Assembly (NCBI RefSeq): GCF_002807035.1
Contig: NZ_NIUC01000002.1
Location: 1,393,267 to 1,457,266, forward strand
Length of the DNA: 64,000 bases
Direction: 5' to 3'
Source: Algoriphagus formosus
GTDB taxonomy: Bacteria > Bacteroidota > Bacteroidia > Cytophagales > Cyclobacteriaceae
Numbering within the stretch: the stretch's first letter is position 1; every line of letters begins with the position of its first letter. Shown in pieces: positions 22,991 through 32,329 of this stretch. Under the pieces are notes generated by a model. It was not told the DNA's origin. It did no database searches and was given only the letters and a program-made list of their open reading frames with translations. The translations under genes and the position numbers were made by a program.

Positions 22991-25510
22991 ATGATCAATA
23001 CCTTTATCGGGAATTTGGGCCACATGATGACCATTGTGGCCTTTGTGAGTGCATTGGTAGCAGCTTTTGCTTATTACCAATATTTCAAAGCCAATGAGCT
23101 TGAAAAAAAGAGCTGGCAGCGCTTTAGTCGCATCGCTTTTTACATCCATGGTGTGTCCAGTGTGTTGATCGCTTTTTCACTTTTTGAGATCATCTACAAT
23201 CACCGCTTTGAATATTTCTATGCCTATTCTCATTCGAGTAAGGCACTTCCGGTGCATTATATGATATCAAGTTTCTGGGAAGGTCAGGAAGGTGCATTTA
23301 TCCTCTGGATTTTCTGGAATGTGATATTGGGAGTGATCCTGATTCATACCAATAAACTTTGGGAGGCTCCTGTAATGATCGTTTTTGCGCTCGTGCAGGC
23401 CTTTTTGGTTTCGATGATTATGGGTGTTGTGATTGGTGATTTGAAAATCGGTAGCTCACCATTCATTCTACTTCGCGACGCAACTCCTGCACCGATTTTC
23501 GAAATCAATCCAGATTTCGTTCCTGAAGATGGGACAGGACTCAATCCACTACTACAAAATATTTGGATGGTCATCCATCCACCTACCTTGTTCCTAGGCT
23601 ATGCTTCTACTTTAGTACCATTCGCTTTTTTGATAGGTGGACTTGCCTTGAAACGATATTCAGAGTGGATCAGACCTGCTTTGCCTTGGGCGATTTTCTC
23701 CGCTATGATTTTGGGAATGGGGATTTTGATGGGAGCCTATTGGGCCTATGTGACCCTTAATTTTGGAGGATATTGGAACTGGGACCCAGTGGAAAATGCA
23801 GTCTATGTGCCTTGGCTGATTTTGGTGGCAGCAGTGCATACCATGATCACTTTCAAGAAAAGTAGCACAGCGCTGAAGACGTCCATCGTCTTGGTGATCC
23901 TTTCATTCATTCTTGTATTGTATGCTACCTTCTTGGTGCGATCTGGGGTACTTGGAGATGCATCTGTGCACTCATTTACCGATCTAGGTCTCTCAGGGCA
24001 ATTGTTGATATACATGTTGTTTTTCACAGCAGTTGCCTTATTCTTCACGATTCGAGCTTGGAAGCACATTCCTACTTCCGAGCGGGAAGCATCAGTTTAC
24101 TCCAGAGAGTTTTGGATTTTCATCGGTGCGACTACGTTGGGCTTGATGGGATTTCAGGTAATTCTCCCTACCTCCATACCGGCATTTAATGCATTGATTG
24201 AAAGCTTTGGAGGTATCTCCAATATGGCTCCACCGGCAGATCAAATAGAGTTTTACACAAAATTCCAATTGTGGTTTGGGATTGCCTTGGCGCTGCTGAC
24301 AGCAGTTGGACAGTTTTTCTGGTGGCAGAAAATGGACAAAAAAGCACTGAAAGATGCGCTCTTGACTCCATACATTGTTTCTGTAGTTGTTTCGGCTTTG
24401 ATTATTGTAGCTGCAAAAGTATACGATTGGAAATATATGATCATCGTCGTGGCTGGTACATTTACCGTAGTAGCCAATGCTGTGATTTTAAGTCGACTTT
24501 TGAAGAAATCTACCTTCAAGCTAGCTGGAGGCTCTTTGGCGCATATCGGTTTGGGGATGATGCTGATTGGAATCATGTTCAGCTCCGGTTATTCCGAGAC
24601 GATCTCGATCAATATGTCAGGATTGACTTATAGCAATAGCTGGGAGGACGAGCTCAATAAGGAGCATGTATTGCTTTGGATCAACAAGCCGACCCAAATG
24701 AAAGACTACACGGTCATCTATCGAGGAAGGCAAAAGAAAGTGGTGGGCGTACCTGAATATGTCCCTGCCAAAATCTTAGAATCCACAGGAAATGTGAATG
24801 AAGCCATTGCTTTAGAGGATTATAAAGACTTTTTCAAGAAAGGCGATGTGGTTGATATTGTATTGGAGGAGAATGATTATTTCAAAATTGATTACTTCCA
24901 AAATGAGGTCTTGAAATTCTCCTTGGCACCTATGTCTCAATTCAATCAGGGAATGGGAGGTTTGATTTCTTCACCTGATTCCAAAATTTACCTCAACAAG
25001 GATCTTTACACCTACGTAGCAGCGATGAATGACTACGAAGATCCTGATTGGAAAGAAGATGAGTTCTATGAAGCAAGCCCGGGTGAGCAATTCCATATCG
25101 CTGATTTTGTCACTTATTTTGATGGAGCAGAAGTACTTCAGGAGGTAGAGGGGTATGTGTTGCAAGAGGGAGATGTGGCTGTCCGTGCCAATCTTCGGGT
25201 GCTTGATTATGATGTTGAGAAAACGCTCACTCCTACATTCATTATTCGAAATAACCAAGTCGGTAAATTACCTGTAGTGGACAATGAGCTCGGGATCAAA
25301 GTCACTTTGGATAACATCGTGCCTGAAGAAAATAAGTTTGTTTTTAAAGTCAACCGCTATCAAAAGGACTATGTGGTGATGAAAGCTATCGTCAAGCCAT
25401 ACATCAATTTGTTGTGGTTAGGGTCTATCATCACTTTGATGGGATTCACTGTGGCGATCTATCGAAGATTTGATGAGTTTAAGAAAATGAGAGATAAAGG
25501 GATGGAATAA
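22991..25510 (+). CDS. ccmF: Cytochrome c heme lyase subunit CcmF
   Basis: An 839-residue polytopic membrane protein. It has the heme-handling WWD motif, GGYWNWDPVENAVYVPW, near residues 259-275, the conserved IHPPTLFLGY at about 195-204, and a large periplasmic C-terminal domain before a last membrane span. It transfers heme from CcmE to apocytochrome. The C-terminal domain (about 560-800) is longer than in proteobacterial CcmF, in line with Bacteroidota versions. A strong terminator follows. Confidence 0.94.
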   Translation: MINTFIGNLGHMMTIVAFVSALVAAFAYYQYFKANELEKKSWQRFSRIAFYIHGVSSVLIAFSLFEIIYNHRFEYFYAYSHSSKALPVHYMISSFWEGQEGAFILWIFWNVILGVILIHTNKLWEAPVMIVFALVQAFLVSMIMGVVIGDLKIGSSPFILLRDATPAPIFEINPDFVPEDGTGLNPLLQNIWMVIHPPTLFLGYASTLVPFAFLIGGLALKRYSEWIRPALPWAIFSAMILGMGILMGAYWAYVTLNFGGYWNWDPVENAVYVPWLILVAAVHTMITFKKSSTALKTSIVLVILSFILVLYATFLVRSGVLGDASVHSFTDLGLSGQLLIYMLFFTAVALFFTIRAWKHIPTSEREASVYSREFWIFIGATTLGLMGFQVILPTSIPAFNALIESFGGISNMAPPADQIEFYTKFQLWFGIALALLTAVGQFFWWQKMDKKALKDALLTPYIVSVVVSALIIVAAKVYDWKYMIIVVAGTFTVVANAVILSRLLKKSTFKLAGGSLAHIGLGMMLIGIMFSSGYSETISINMSGLTYSNSWEDELNKEHVLLWINKPTQMKDYTVIYRGRQKKVVGVPEYVPAKILESTGNVNEAIALEDYKDFFKKGDVVDIVLEENDYFKIDYFQNEVLKFSLAPMSQFNQGMGGLISSPDSKIYLNKDLYTYVAAMNDYEDPDWKEDEFYEASPGEQFHIADFVTYFDGAEVLQEVEGYVLQEGDVAVRANLRVLDYDVEKTLTPTFIIRNNQVGKLPVVDNELGIKVTLDNIVPEENKFVFKVNRYQKDYVVMKAIVKPYINLLWLGSIITLMGFTVAIYRRFDEFKKMRDKGME

Positions 25511-25528
25511 ATTTCCCCAACTTTTTTC

Positions 25529-25560
25529 AAAAGGAGGTTAGCGCCTCCTTTTTCTTTTTT
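25529..25560 (+). terminator. Rho-independent terminator after ccmF
   Basis: AAAAGGAGG-type arm (25529-25537) pairs with CCTCCTTTT (25544-25552) around a 6-base loop, followed by a T-rich run. Confidence 0.9.
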
Positions 25561-25635
25561 CACTCCGCTTCAAAAAGCCTATATTCAGGTCCATTTTAAA
25601 CCAGTTTTACCTAATTTTTAACTAACAAAAAGATT

Positions 25636-26004
25636 ATGAAGATCAGTAAGAAGGATTTCGATCAGATGCAGAAAAAGTATGATAAAGAAATCCAAAAGGG
25701 GAAACCCGCTCGAGGACCAAAGGAGGATGTAGAAAATCAGACCAAGTGGGTGTTTTTTGATCGAGAGACTCTTGAGGAAGTGCTAAGCAAAGCGGATAAG
25801 GATCCCAAGAAAGGTGGAATCAAGTTTTACCTAACTGAATACACGGAAGAGGTAGCAAAGAAGCTTTACCCGGAGAACTCGGAAGAATACATCGGAAGGC
25901 TTGCCATCGTCATGTCTCCTGTAAATGAAGCCAAAAAGGGGTTGGTAGAAGAGGAAGAAGATTATTACAATAGAGGGAACACTTGTCCTCCTAAATGTGA
26001 ATAA
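25636..26004 (+). CDS. Hypothetical charged protein ending in CPPxC
   Basis: A 122-residue, highly charged cytosolic protein with no signal peptide. The middle (TKWVFFDRETLEEVLSKADK... GGIKFYLTEYTEE) reads as a compact alpha/beta domain, and the tail ends NRGNTCPPKCE, a Cys pair at the very C-terminus. I recall Bacteroidota hypothetical proteins with a similar CPPxC tail but no function. It lies 11 bp before the membrane protein of a two-component cluster, so joint expression is likely. Confidence 0.75.
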   Translation: MKISKKDFDQMQKKYDKEIQKGKPARGPKEDVENQTKWVFFDRETLEEVLSKADKDPKKGGIKFYLTEYTEEVAKKLYPENSEEYIGRLAIVMSPVNEAKKGLVEEEEDYYNRGNTCPPKCE

Positions 26005-26015
26005 ATTTTATATTC

Positions 26016-26765
26016 ATGGTGAAGGACTTTCTTGCCAGAATTGGAGATAATTATTACATCTATGCTGTCATAATTTGTGGAGTATTGGCTATTGTTTTTT
26101 ACGGATTTCTCAATCCTGAAAAGAAGCGTAGCCCGTACTTCCTTCTTCCATTTCTGATAGTTTTCCTAGTTCTTTTTTATGAAGTTTTGGCTACTTTGAT
26201 GCTTACATACAAGAGTATCAACCAAAAAATCCACTATCTCCTGACGGATGATACTTTTCAGGGGTGGAATATCTGGGTTTTTAATATTTTCAACTATCAG
26301 GTATCCAAGCTTCTACTGTTAGGTTTGATCGGGATCAATTTAAGAAAAGGCCTTAGTCAAAAAATCATCGTGTCCCTTGGAGTGATTTTTCTTGCCTATT
26401 GTATTTATACCTACTTTTCCGAAGCCACTCCGATTTATGATTTTCAGCCGGTGCTATACTTTTTCGGCAATACCATTTTGATTGTGGCCAGTGGTTTATT
26501 CTTCGTGGATTTGGTGTCTGAGGATTATTACATCAATATCAATCCTCTTAGGTACTGGCCTTTTTGGTACATCACCTTGATTTTGTTTCAATCAGTCACT
26601 TTATTTTTGGCAGATGTAGCCTTTGAGTACTTGGTATTTGAAAATGAAAATGTGTACTTCTTATTCAATTATGTTTCAATGATACTTTACATCATTTTAT
26701 TGGTAGTTTTTAACGTGCTACTTTACACAGGAAGCAATACAATTTCAAAATTGGCTAAAGCATAA
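26016..26765 (+). CDS. Polytopic membrane protein, candidate sensor partner
   Basis: A 249-residue protein with about seven hydrophobic spans and short loops, no signal peptide and no recognisable catalytic motif. It ends with the TAA whose last base is the A of the ATG of the downstream histidine kinase, so the two are tightly coupled. The kinase has only one membrane span and no input domain of its own; this protein is therefore a good candidate for the sensing module. Function is inferred from context only. Confidence 0.7.
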   Translation: MVKDFLARIGDNYYIYAVIICGVLAIVFYGFLNPEKKRSPYFLLPFLIVFLVLFYEVLATLMLTYKSINQKIHYLLTDDTFQGWNIWVFNIFNYQVSKLLLLGLIGINLRKGLSQKIIVSLGVIFLAYCIYTYFSEATPIYDFQPVLYFFGNTILIVASGLFFVDLVSEDYYININPLRYWPFWYITLILFQSVTLFLADVAFEYLVFENENVYFLFNYVSMILYIILLVVFNVLLYTGSNTISKLAKA

Positions 26766-27538
26766 TGGGCGGAGAAGATAATCAGATCATTTTTATACTT
26801 TTTGCAGGGGCATTTCTGGCAGCCATTATGGCCACATTTGTGGTCTCTATGGTTATTTTGCACAGGCAGCGTCAGGTCCAAAACAAACAAAAGATGGATC
26901 AGATAAAAGCAGAATATGAAAAGACGCTTTTGAATATCGAGAATGAAATTCAGCAGGATACCCTGAGGCATATCGGTCGGGAACTTCATGATAATGTGGG
27001 CCAGTTGCTTTCCCTCGCAAAACTCTACCTCGGCTCAAGCAAACCTGAAAAGCAGACTGAAGGACGCCTCCTGATTAATCAAATAATTAACGAGGTTAGG
27101 GGCCTTTCCAAGACCCTGAACCTTGACTGGGTAGAGTCCATTTCATTGGAAGAATTTATAAAACAGCAGTTGGATAAGATCCAGGCAACTGACTTCTGCG
27201 AAACGCTCCTTGTGGAGAGTAATGAGGCCTGGAAATTAAATAAAGACACAAAACTTGTGCTTATTCGCGTCATTCAAGAATGCCTAAACAACGCCATCAA
27301 GCACGCCAGCCCATCAAATATAAAAGTCCAGATGAAAGAATCAGATGGAAGGTATCTGGTTCGGATAGAAGATGACGGAAAGGGGTTTGACACTTCTCAG
27401 CAATCAAAGGGTAGTGGTATGACCAATCTTCGAAAGCGAATGGAGACCATTGGAGGTGCATTTGAAATCATATCATCACCCGGAAACGGCACTCAAATAA
27501 ATCTTTCTTTGCCTGTATCAGTTTTAGTCCTAAATTAG
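26765..27538 (+). CDS. NarL-type sensor histidine kinase (HisKA_3)
   Basis: A 257-residue kinase with one N-terminal membrane span (about 8-32), a short coiled coil, and the dimerisation/phosphoacceptor helix with His75 in GRELHDNVGQLL. The ATPase domain follows: ECLNNAIKHA (N box, about 178-187), IEDDGKGFD (G1) and GSGMTNLRKRMETIGG (G2). It lacks a periplasmic or PAS sensor, so input probably comes from the coupled membrane protein. Its partner regulator follows after 18 bp. Confidence 0.92.
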   Translation: MGGEDNQIIFILFAGAFLAAIMATFVVSMVILHRQRQVQNKQKMDQIKAEYEKTLLNIENEIQQDTLRHIGRELHDNVGQLLSLAKLYLGSSKPEKQTEGRLLINQIINEVRGLSKTLNLDWVESISLEEFIKQQLDKIQATDFCETLLVESNEAWKLNKDTKLVLIRVIQECLNNAIKHASPSNIKVQMKESDGRYLVRIEDDGKGFDTSQQSKGSGMTNLRKRMETIGGAFEIISSPGNGTQINLSLPVSVLVLN

Positions 27539-27556
27539 ACTTCACCCTTAAGTAAC

Positions 27557-28183
27557 ATGATACGGATCGCTATTGCAGACGACCACACCCTTTTTGCAAA
27601 GGGCATAGAAGGATTATTGGATGAGCAGGAGGATTTCTTTATCCGTGGGCTTTTCAAAAATGGATCTGAGCTACTGGATTTTCTAGCCGAAAACCCAGTA
27701 GACATCGTTTTGACAGACCTCAATATGCCTGAAATGGACGGGTTTGAGGTATTGGCTGCTGTGAAGCAGCTTGACTTTCCAATCAAAGTCATCGTGCTTT
27801 CAATGTATGATGAGGAAAAAATCTTCAAAGAATGCGTTGAAAAAGGGGCTGATGGATTTATTCTAAAAGATGCTGATCCGGATGAATTGGTTTTTACCAT
27901 TCGAGAAGTTCATGAAGGAAGGCATTTGATCAATTTTGATAGAATCATTGAGCAGGCACGTCCCAATGCTTTTTTCGATTCCTTTCGGGATAAATATCGT
28001 CTTTCCCGGAGGGAGGTTCAGATTATTAAGCTTATTAAAGAAGGTTTGACGAGTAAAGAAATTGCCAAGCAGCTTGTATTGAGTAAGGGTACCATCGAAA
28101 GCCACCGAAAAAATATTTTTCAAAAACTCAGCATCAATTCACGGGTAGAACTAGTGAATAAAGCTCACGAAATGAATATCTGA
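27557..28183 (+). CDS. NarL/LuxR-family response regulator
   Basis: A 208-residue regulator: receiver domain with acidic pocket (IADDH), phospho-acceptor Asp54 in LTDLNMPEMDG and Lys in ILKDAD, then a C-terminal LuxR-type HTH (LSRREVQIIKLIKEGLTSKE, KGTIESHRKNIF). It is the cognate regulator of the kinase directly upstream. Targets are unknown. Its stop codon overlaps the start of the following oxidoreductase gene (TGATG). Confidence 0.93.
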   Translation: MIRIAIADDHTLFAKGIEGLLDEQEDFFIRGLFKNGSELLDFLAENPVDIVLTDLNMPEMDGFEVLAAVKQLDFPIKVIVLSMYDEEKIFKECVEKGADGFILKDADPDELVFTIREVHEGRHLINFDRIIEQARPNAFFDSFRDKYRLSRREVQIIKLIKEGLTSKEIAKQLVLSKGTIESHRKNIFQKLSINSRVELVNKAHEMNI

Positions 28184-29235
28184 TGAATTCAACCAAACCA
28201 ATCAAAACTGCCATCGTCGGATTCGGATCCGTAGCGGAAAAAATGCATGCTCCTCTGATAGATGTCTGCCCGGATTTGGATTTGGTAGAGGTAGTAGAAA
28301 GACACTCCAATCTATGTGAGCAACAATATCCGGGTGTAAAAACCTTTCGGTCATTTGAGGAGCTTTTGAGTCAGGGGAGCTCTGAGCTCATTGTCATCAC
28401 TACGCCAAATGAGTTTCATTTTTCCATGGCCAAATTGGCCTTGGAAGCAGGGAAGCATGTGGTGGTAGATAAACCAATCACTATTCATTCATGGCAGGCC
28501 GAAGAACTGCTAAAACTTGCTTCTGAAAAAGGGTTGATTTGTACTGCTTTTCAAAACCGCCGTTTCGATGGGGATTTCCGAACTGTTCAGGAGATTTTGC
28601 AAAATGGATCGCTAGGGGAAGTTCATTACATTGAAAGCCATTTTGATCGTTTTAGACCTCATCCAAGGGATAATTGGCGAGAGAAAGAGGTGCCTGGAAA
28701 TGGGATAACTTACGATTTAGGTACTCACTTAATTGATCAAATTTGTGTGCTTTGGGGAGCTCCTGAATCCATCACAGCTACTATTCGCAAGCAACGCCCA
28801 CAAGTAGTAGCTGATGACTACTTTGATATTCATCTAGACTATGGGAATCGCTTGGCCCGGGTCACCGCAGGAGTCCTTGTCAATGCACCTACTCCAAAAT
28901 TCCTAGTATTAGGCGAGAAAGGAACTTATCAAAAATTCGGGTTAGATGTACAGGAAGCTGCCTTTAAGGAAGGGCGAAAGCCTGAAGGAGAGAATTGGGG
29001 ATTGGAGGAAGCTGATAAGTGGGGGAAGGTTTATTTAGAGGAGAAGACAGACTCTTATCCCACCTTAAGAGGCGATTATCGTTTTTTCTACAACAATATT
29101 GCTAAAGCTATCCTTCTTGGAGAGCCATTACTAGTTCGGCTAGAAGAGGCTATTATGGTTTTGAAATTGATCGAATCCGCTTTTTTGAGCTCCGAGCAAA
29201 AGAAAACCATCACCAAGTCGGAAGGAGGCTGGTGA
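28183..29235 (+). CDS. Gfo/Idh/MocA-family NAD(P)-dependent oxidoreductase
   Basis: A 350-residue cytosolic enzyme: Rossmann domain with VGFGSVAEKMHAP near residue 12, the family DKP motif in HVVVDKPITIHSWQAEELL, and a C-terminal alpha/beta domain (HYIESHFDRFRPHPRDNW, TYDLGTHLIDQ). The layout is like YdgJ/scyllo-inositol dehydrogenase-type members. It overlaps the response regulator stop by one base and so is likely co-transcribed with the two-component genes, perhaps by chance of read-through. Substrate not assignable. Confidence 0.9.
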   Translation: MNSTKPIKTAIVGFGSVAEKMHAPLIDVCPDLDLVEVVERHSNLCEQQYPGVKTFRSFEELLSQGSSELIVITTPNEFHFSMAKLALEAGKHVVVDKPITIHSWQAEELLKLASEKGLICTAFQNRRFDGDFRTVQEILQNGSLGEVHYIESHFDRFRPHPRDNWREKEVPGNGITYDLGTHLIDQICVLWGAPESITATIRKQRPQVVADDYFDIHLDYGNRLARVTAGVLVNAPTPKFLVLGEKGTYQKFGLDVQEAAFKEGRKPEGENWGLEEADKWGKVYLEEKTDSYPTLRGDYRFFYNNIAKAILLGEPLLVRLEEAIMVLKLIESAFLSSEQKKTITKSEGGW

Positions 29236-29241
29236 AACGGT

Positions 29242-30195
29242 TTAGAATGGGAGCTTCCCTAGGTCCACATTTCCACCTGATAATATTATCCCGACTTTTT
29301 TGCCTTTAAAAAGCGCTTTATTTGCCAACAAAGCTGCCAGAGGAACAGCGCAAGAAGGCTCGATTACGATTTTCATCCGCTCATAAATAAGCCGCATCGC
29401 ATCGATGGTTTGAGTATCTGTCGCCAAGAGTATGTCTTTGACGTAGCGGCGGATGATTTCAAAATTCAAGACGCCCAAAGATGTAAGTAAGCCATCTGCA
29501 ATGGTATTTGGCTTGGTTTGAGGAATGATTTTTCCTGCTTTGAAGGATCGATAGGCATCGTCTGCTCCTGAAGGTTCTGCCCCGTATACTTCAATGTCTT
29601 CATCCCACTCATGACTAAGCAAGGCTGTCCCACCGAGAAGCCCTCCTCCACCTACTGGAGCCAAGATTACTTCCAGGTCTGGTTCATCCTCCAAAAACTC
29701 CAAGGCACAGGTGGCTTGTCCTTCAATGACATCCATAAAATCATAGGGAGGAATGAAGGTGGCTCCGGTTTCTTTGACCACCTTTTCAAGGGTAGTCTCC
29801 CTTGCCTGAAGGTTAGGTTCGCATTCGATTATTTCTCCTCCGTAGCCTTTGACTGCTTTCTTTTTGATCTCTGGAGCACTAGATGGCATGACAATGTATG
29901 CCGGAATGCCTGCAATCTGTGCTGCCCGAGCCAAAGCCGCTGCATGATTTCCACTGCTGTGAGTAGCTACTCCTTTGGCTTTATCTTCATCCGATAATTT
30001 CATGACCGCATTTGCCGCACCACGAGCCTTGAAGGCCCCTACTTTCTGAAAGTTTTCGCACTTGAAATAAATCTCACAACCGGCTATTTCATTGATTGCT
30101 GAGGAAGTCAGGATGGGCGTTCGGTGTATGAAAGATTTGATCCGAACGCGAGCGTGTCGGATATCATTAAGGGAAGGGAATTGCGGCTTTTGCAT
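29242..30195 (-). CDS. PLP-dependent threonine/serine dehydratase-like enzyme
   Basis: A 317-residue fold-type II PLP enzyme. Lys56 in FQKVGAFKARGA is the Schiff-base lysine, and the phosphate-binding loop is PVGGGGLLGG (about 176-185). There is no C-terminal ACT domain, so this is the catabolic or serine-racemase/hydroxyaspartate-ammonia-lyase branch rather than biosynthetic IlvA. It converts threonine or serine (or hydroxyaspartate) to the keto acid, or racemises serine. Single gene, convergent with the oxidoreductase. Confidence 0.9.
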   Translation of the reverse strand: MQKPQFPSLNDIRHARVRIKSFIHRTPILTSSAINEIAGCEIYFKCENFQKVGAFKARGAANAVMKLSDEDKAKGVATHSSGNHAAALARAAQIAGIPAYIVMPSSAPEIKKKAVKGYGGEIIECEPNLQARETTLEKVVKETGATFIPPYDFMDVIEGQATCALEFLEDEPDLEVILAPVGGGGLLGGTALLSHEWDEDIEVYGAEPSGADDAYRSFKAGKIIPQTKPNTIADGLLTSLGVLNFEIIRRYVKDILLATDTQTIDAMRLIYERMKIVIEPSCAVPLAALLANKALFKGKKVGIILSGGNVDLGKLPF

Positions 30196-30286
30196 GTAAT
30201 AAAATTATAAAACTACTTCCAAAGCTAACTTCACAAACTGTTATTTTTTCATTTTTCTACCTGAAAGAAAAGTCTTTTCTTCGGAC

Positions 30287-30952
30287 ATGAATTGGAATGA
30301 ATTGGATTGCTTTCCCGTAATGGGAGAGGCTTTAAACTCGGAGAATACGCTGAGGCTGGACTTTAGTGCCAAAAATCAAGCCTTGGAAGAGGTAGACCTT
30401 AGCAATACGGAGGCTTTTGATCAATTTGTTTTTTCACAGCTTGAGCGATCCGGCAAACGCTTTGGAATAGGGGGTTATCTGGAAAATCGAGCCATTTACC
30501 GTCGATCCAATGTATTTGCTACGGATGCAGAGGATTTTCGAAATATTCACTTAGGTGTGGATGTTTGGTGTGAGGCAGGAGCTCCGATTTTTTCTCCATT
30601 GGAAGGAAGAATCCACAGTTTCCAAGATAATGCTGGTTTTGGTGACTATGGTCCTACGTTGATTTTGGAGCATTCCAGCCAAGACAAGGTTTTCTACTCA
30701 TTGTATGGGCACCTTACCCGTACAGATTTGAAGAGTTGGGAGCTGGGAAAAATCGTTAAAAAAGGAGCGATCATTGCACATGTAGGTCCTTTTCCAGAAA
30801 ATGGCGATTGGCCACCCCATCTACATTTTCAGTTGATGTGGGACATGGAGGGTAAATCAGGAGACTATCCAGGCGTCTGCTCTCAGCGGGAAGTCGTACA
30901 TTATTCCGCCAACTGTCCTGATCCCAATTTAATTTTGGGTTTTCAGGACTGA
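30287..30952 (+). CDS. M23-family (LytM-like) peptidase
   Basis: A 221-residue protein with a C-terminal M23 domain: HLGVDVWC (zinc His and Asp), then SLYGHL and PPHLHFQL, the HxH motif. No signal peptide is visible, so it may be cytosolic or exported in another way; many Bacteroidota single-domain members look like this and are sometimes grouped with peptidoglycan DD-metallopeptidases. The 3' end overlaps the convergent coaX gene by 10 bp. Confidence 0.88.
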   Translation: MNWNELDCFPVMGEALNSENTLRLDFSAKNQALEEVDLSNTEAFDQFVFSQLERSGKRFGIGGYLENRAIYRRSNVFATDAEDFRNIHLGVDVWCEAGAPIFSPLEGRIHSFQDNAGFGDYGPTLILEHSSQDKVFYSLYGHLTRTDLKSWELGKIVKKGAIIAHVGPFPENGDWPPHLHFQLMWDMEGKSGDYPGVCSQREVVHYSANCPDPNLILGFQD

Positions 30953-31728
30953 TTGGATTTTTGGTTTGCCTGGGTAATCCATCGAATCCCATTTAAGGTC
31001 AGATAGCGATCGATCTCTTCAAAGTCCTTTTCCAAGGTGGTCAAAATGGCTGAAAGTCCTCCAGTCGCAATGACTTTAAAATGGAGCTCTTTTTCAGACC
31101 GAATGGTTTCTAGCATTCCCCGAATCAAACCTGTGTATCCGTAGAGAATCCCTGCCTGAATCGCATGGATTGTATCTTTCCCAATTGCTGATTTGGGCAC
31201 TTTCAGGGGCACCTCGGGTAGTTTGGATGTGCTTGTAAAAAGGGATCGGATGGCTGTTTGAAGACCAGGAACAATATTTACACCCAAAACTTTTCCCCCA
31301 TCATCTACGACGGTGAAGGTGAGCGCCGTTCCAAAGTCCACGATGATCAGGGCTTGCTGATACTTTTGCCAAGCAGCCATTACATTACACATCAAGTCAG
31401 TCCCTATTTCTTTGGGACGAATCGTGCTGATGGGTAGTGATTTATAGCTTTTAGGGCCGATTTGATAAGCAGCTTTGCCAAAAAACTTTTCGCAAAATTC
31501 CTGAATGGGTCCTTGTACTTCAGGCACCACCGTACTAAAACCTATCTCGCTAATGTCAGATGGGGAAATGGCATGCTCCAAAAAATAGAGGGGCACCTTC
31601 TTGGTGAGCTGAGAAATGAGGAGTTCGGTTTTGGTTTCTAGACGAAATTGATTGGTCCACTTTTCGGTTTTGGGATCAAATAATGCGAATACCACATTGG
31701 AATTGCCTGCATCGATGGCTAGGAACAT
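30943..31728 (-). CDS. coaX: Type III pantothenate kinase
   Basis: A 261-residue ASKHA-fold kinase for the first step of coenzyme A synthesis. Motifs: DAGNSNVVFALFD at the N-terminus (phosphate 1), EIGTDLMCNVMAAW with DFGTALTFTVVD (phosphate 2 and catalytic Asp), and ATGGLSAIL (adenosine). Length matches CoaX. Overlaps the end of the convergent M23 gene. Confidence 0.95.
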   Translation of the reverse strand: MFLAIDAGNSNVVFALFDPKTEKWTNQFRLETKTELLISQLTKKVPLYFLEHAISPSDISEIGFSTVVPEVQGPIQEFCEKFFGKAAYQIGPKSYKSLPISTIRPKEIGTDLMCNVMAAWQKYQQALIIVDFGTALTFTVVDDGGKVLGVNIVPGLQTAIRSLFTSTSKLPEVPLKVPKSAIGKDTIHAIQAGILYGYTGLIRGMLETIRSEKELHFKVIATGGLSAILTTLEKDFEEIDRYLTLNGIRWITQANQKSNQS

Positions 31729-31787
31729 ATTTTTGGAGCTTTTGACTAATTTAGGCTTTCATTCTTGAAAATTAAATCAAATATCCC

Positions 31788-32264
31788 ATGTATACCGTCC
31801 GAAAAGGAAAAATCGAAGACTTACCCCGAGTTCTTGAATTGATCAAAGAACTAGCCATCTATGAAAAAGCACCTGAGCAGGTGACCAATACAGTGGAAAT
31901 GATGGAGAAAGATGGTTTTGGACCCCATCCTGTTTTCGGACTTTTTATCTGTGAAAAGAACGAAACCTCAGAGATCATTGGGATAGCGATCTATTACTAT
32001 CGATACAGTACCTGGAAAGGAAAGCGCATGTATTTGGAAGATATTGTGGTGACAGAATCTGAACGTGGCAATGGTGCTGGAAAATTACTCTTTGACCGAG
32101 TCATGGCTCAGTCTCTTGATGACGAATGTACCGGTATGATGTGGCAGGTATTAGACTGGAACGAACCCGCCATAAATTTCTACAAAAAATATGGAGCATA
32201 CCTGGAGGCAGGTTGGCTCAATGCGCATTTGCAGTCGGAAGAGATTAGGGGTTTGTTGGATTGA
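31788..32264 (+). CDS. GNAT acetyltransferase, diamine acetyltransferase-like
   Basis: A 158-residue GNAT protein. Acetyl-CoA loop SERGNGAGKLLFDRVM follows LEDIVVTESE; DWNEPAINFYKKYGA is motif B. The whole pattern (RKGKIEDLPRVLELIKELAIYEKAPEQV at the start, LEDI..., DWN) closely resembles spermidine/spermine or thialysine N-acetyltransferases. It probably acetylates a small amine. Single gene, ahead of the toxin-antitoxin operon. Confidence 0.9.
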   Translation: MYTVRKGKIEDLPRVLELIKELAIYEKAPEQVTNTVEMMEKDGFGPHPVFGLFICEKNETSEIIGIAIYYYRYSTWKGKRMYLEDIVVTESERGNGAGKLLFDRVMAQSLDDECTGMMWQVLDWNEPAINFYKKYGAYLEAGWLNAHLQSEEIRGLLD

Positions 32265-32270
32265 TTGCAT

Positions 32271-32316
32271 TTGCAATAATTGATTATTGTAAATAAAATA
32301 AAAAATCGTATCTTTA
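32271..32316 (+). promoter_or_regulatory. Palindromic operator and promoter of the toxin-antitoxin operon
   Basis: TTGCAATAAT and ATTATTGTAA (32271-32280 and 32283-32292) form a 22-bp dyad with one mismatch and a TG centre. TATCTTTA at 32309-32316 fits a -7 box, with TTG of the palindrome's right arm at a plausible -33 distance. The antitoxin ATG is at 32330. An operator over the -33 element is what an autoregulating Xre antitoxin would need. Confidence 0.65.
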
Positions 32317-32329
32317 AGAAAAAGAAGAT

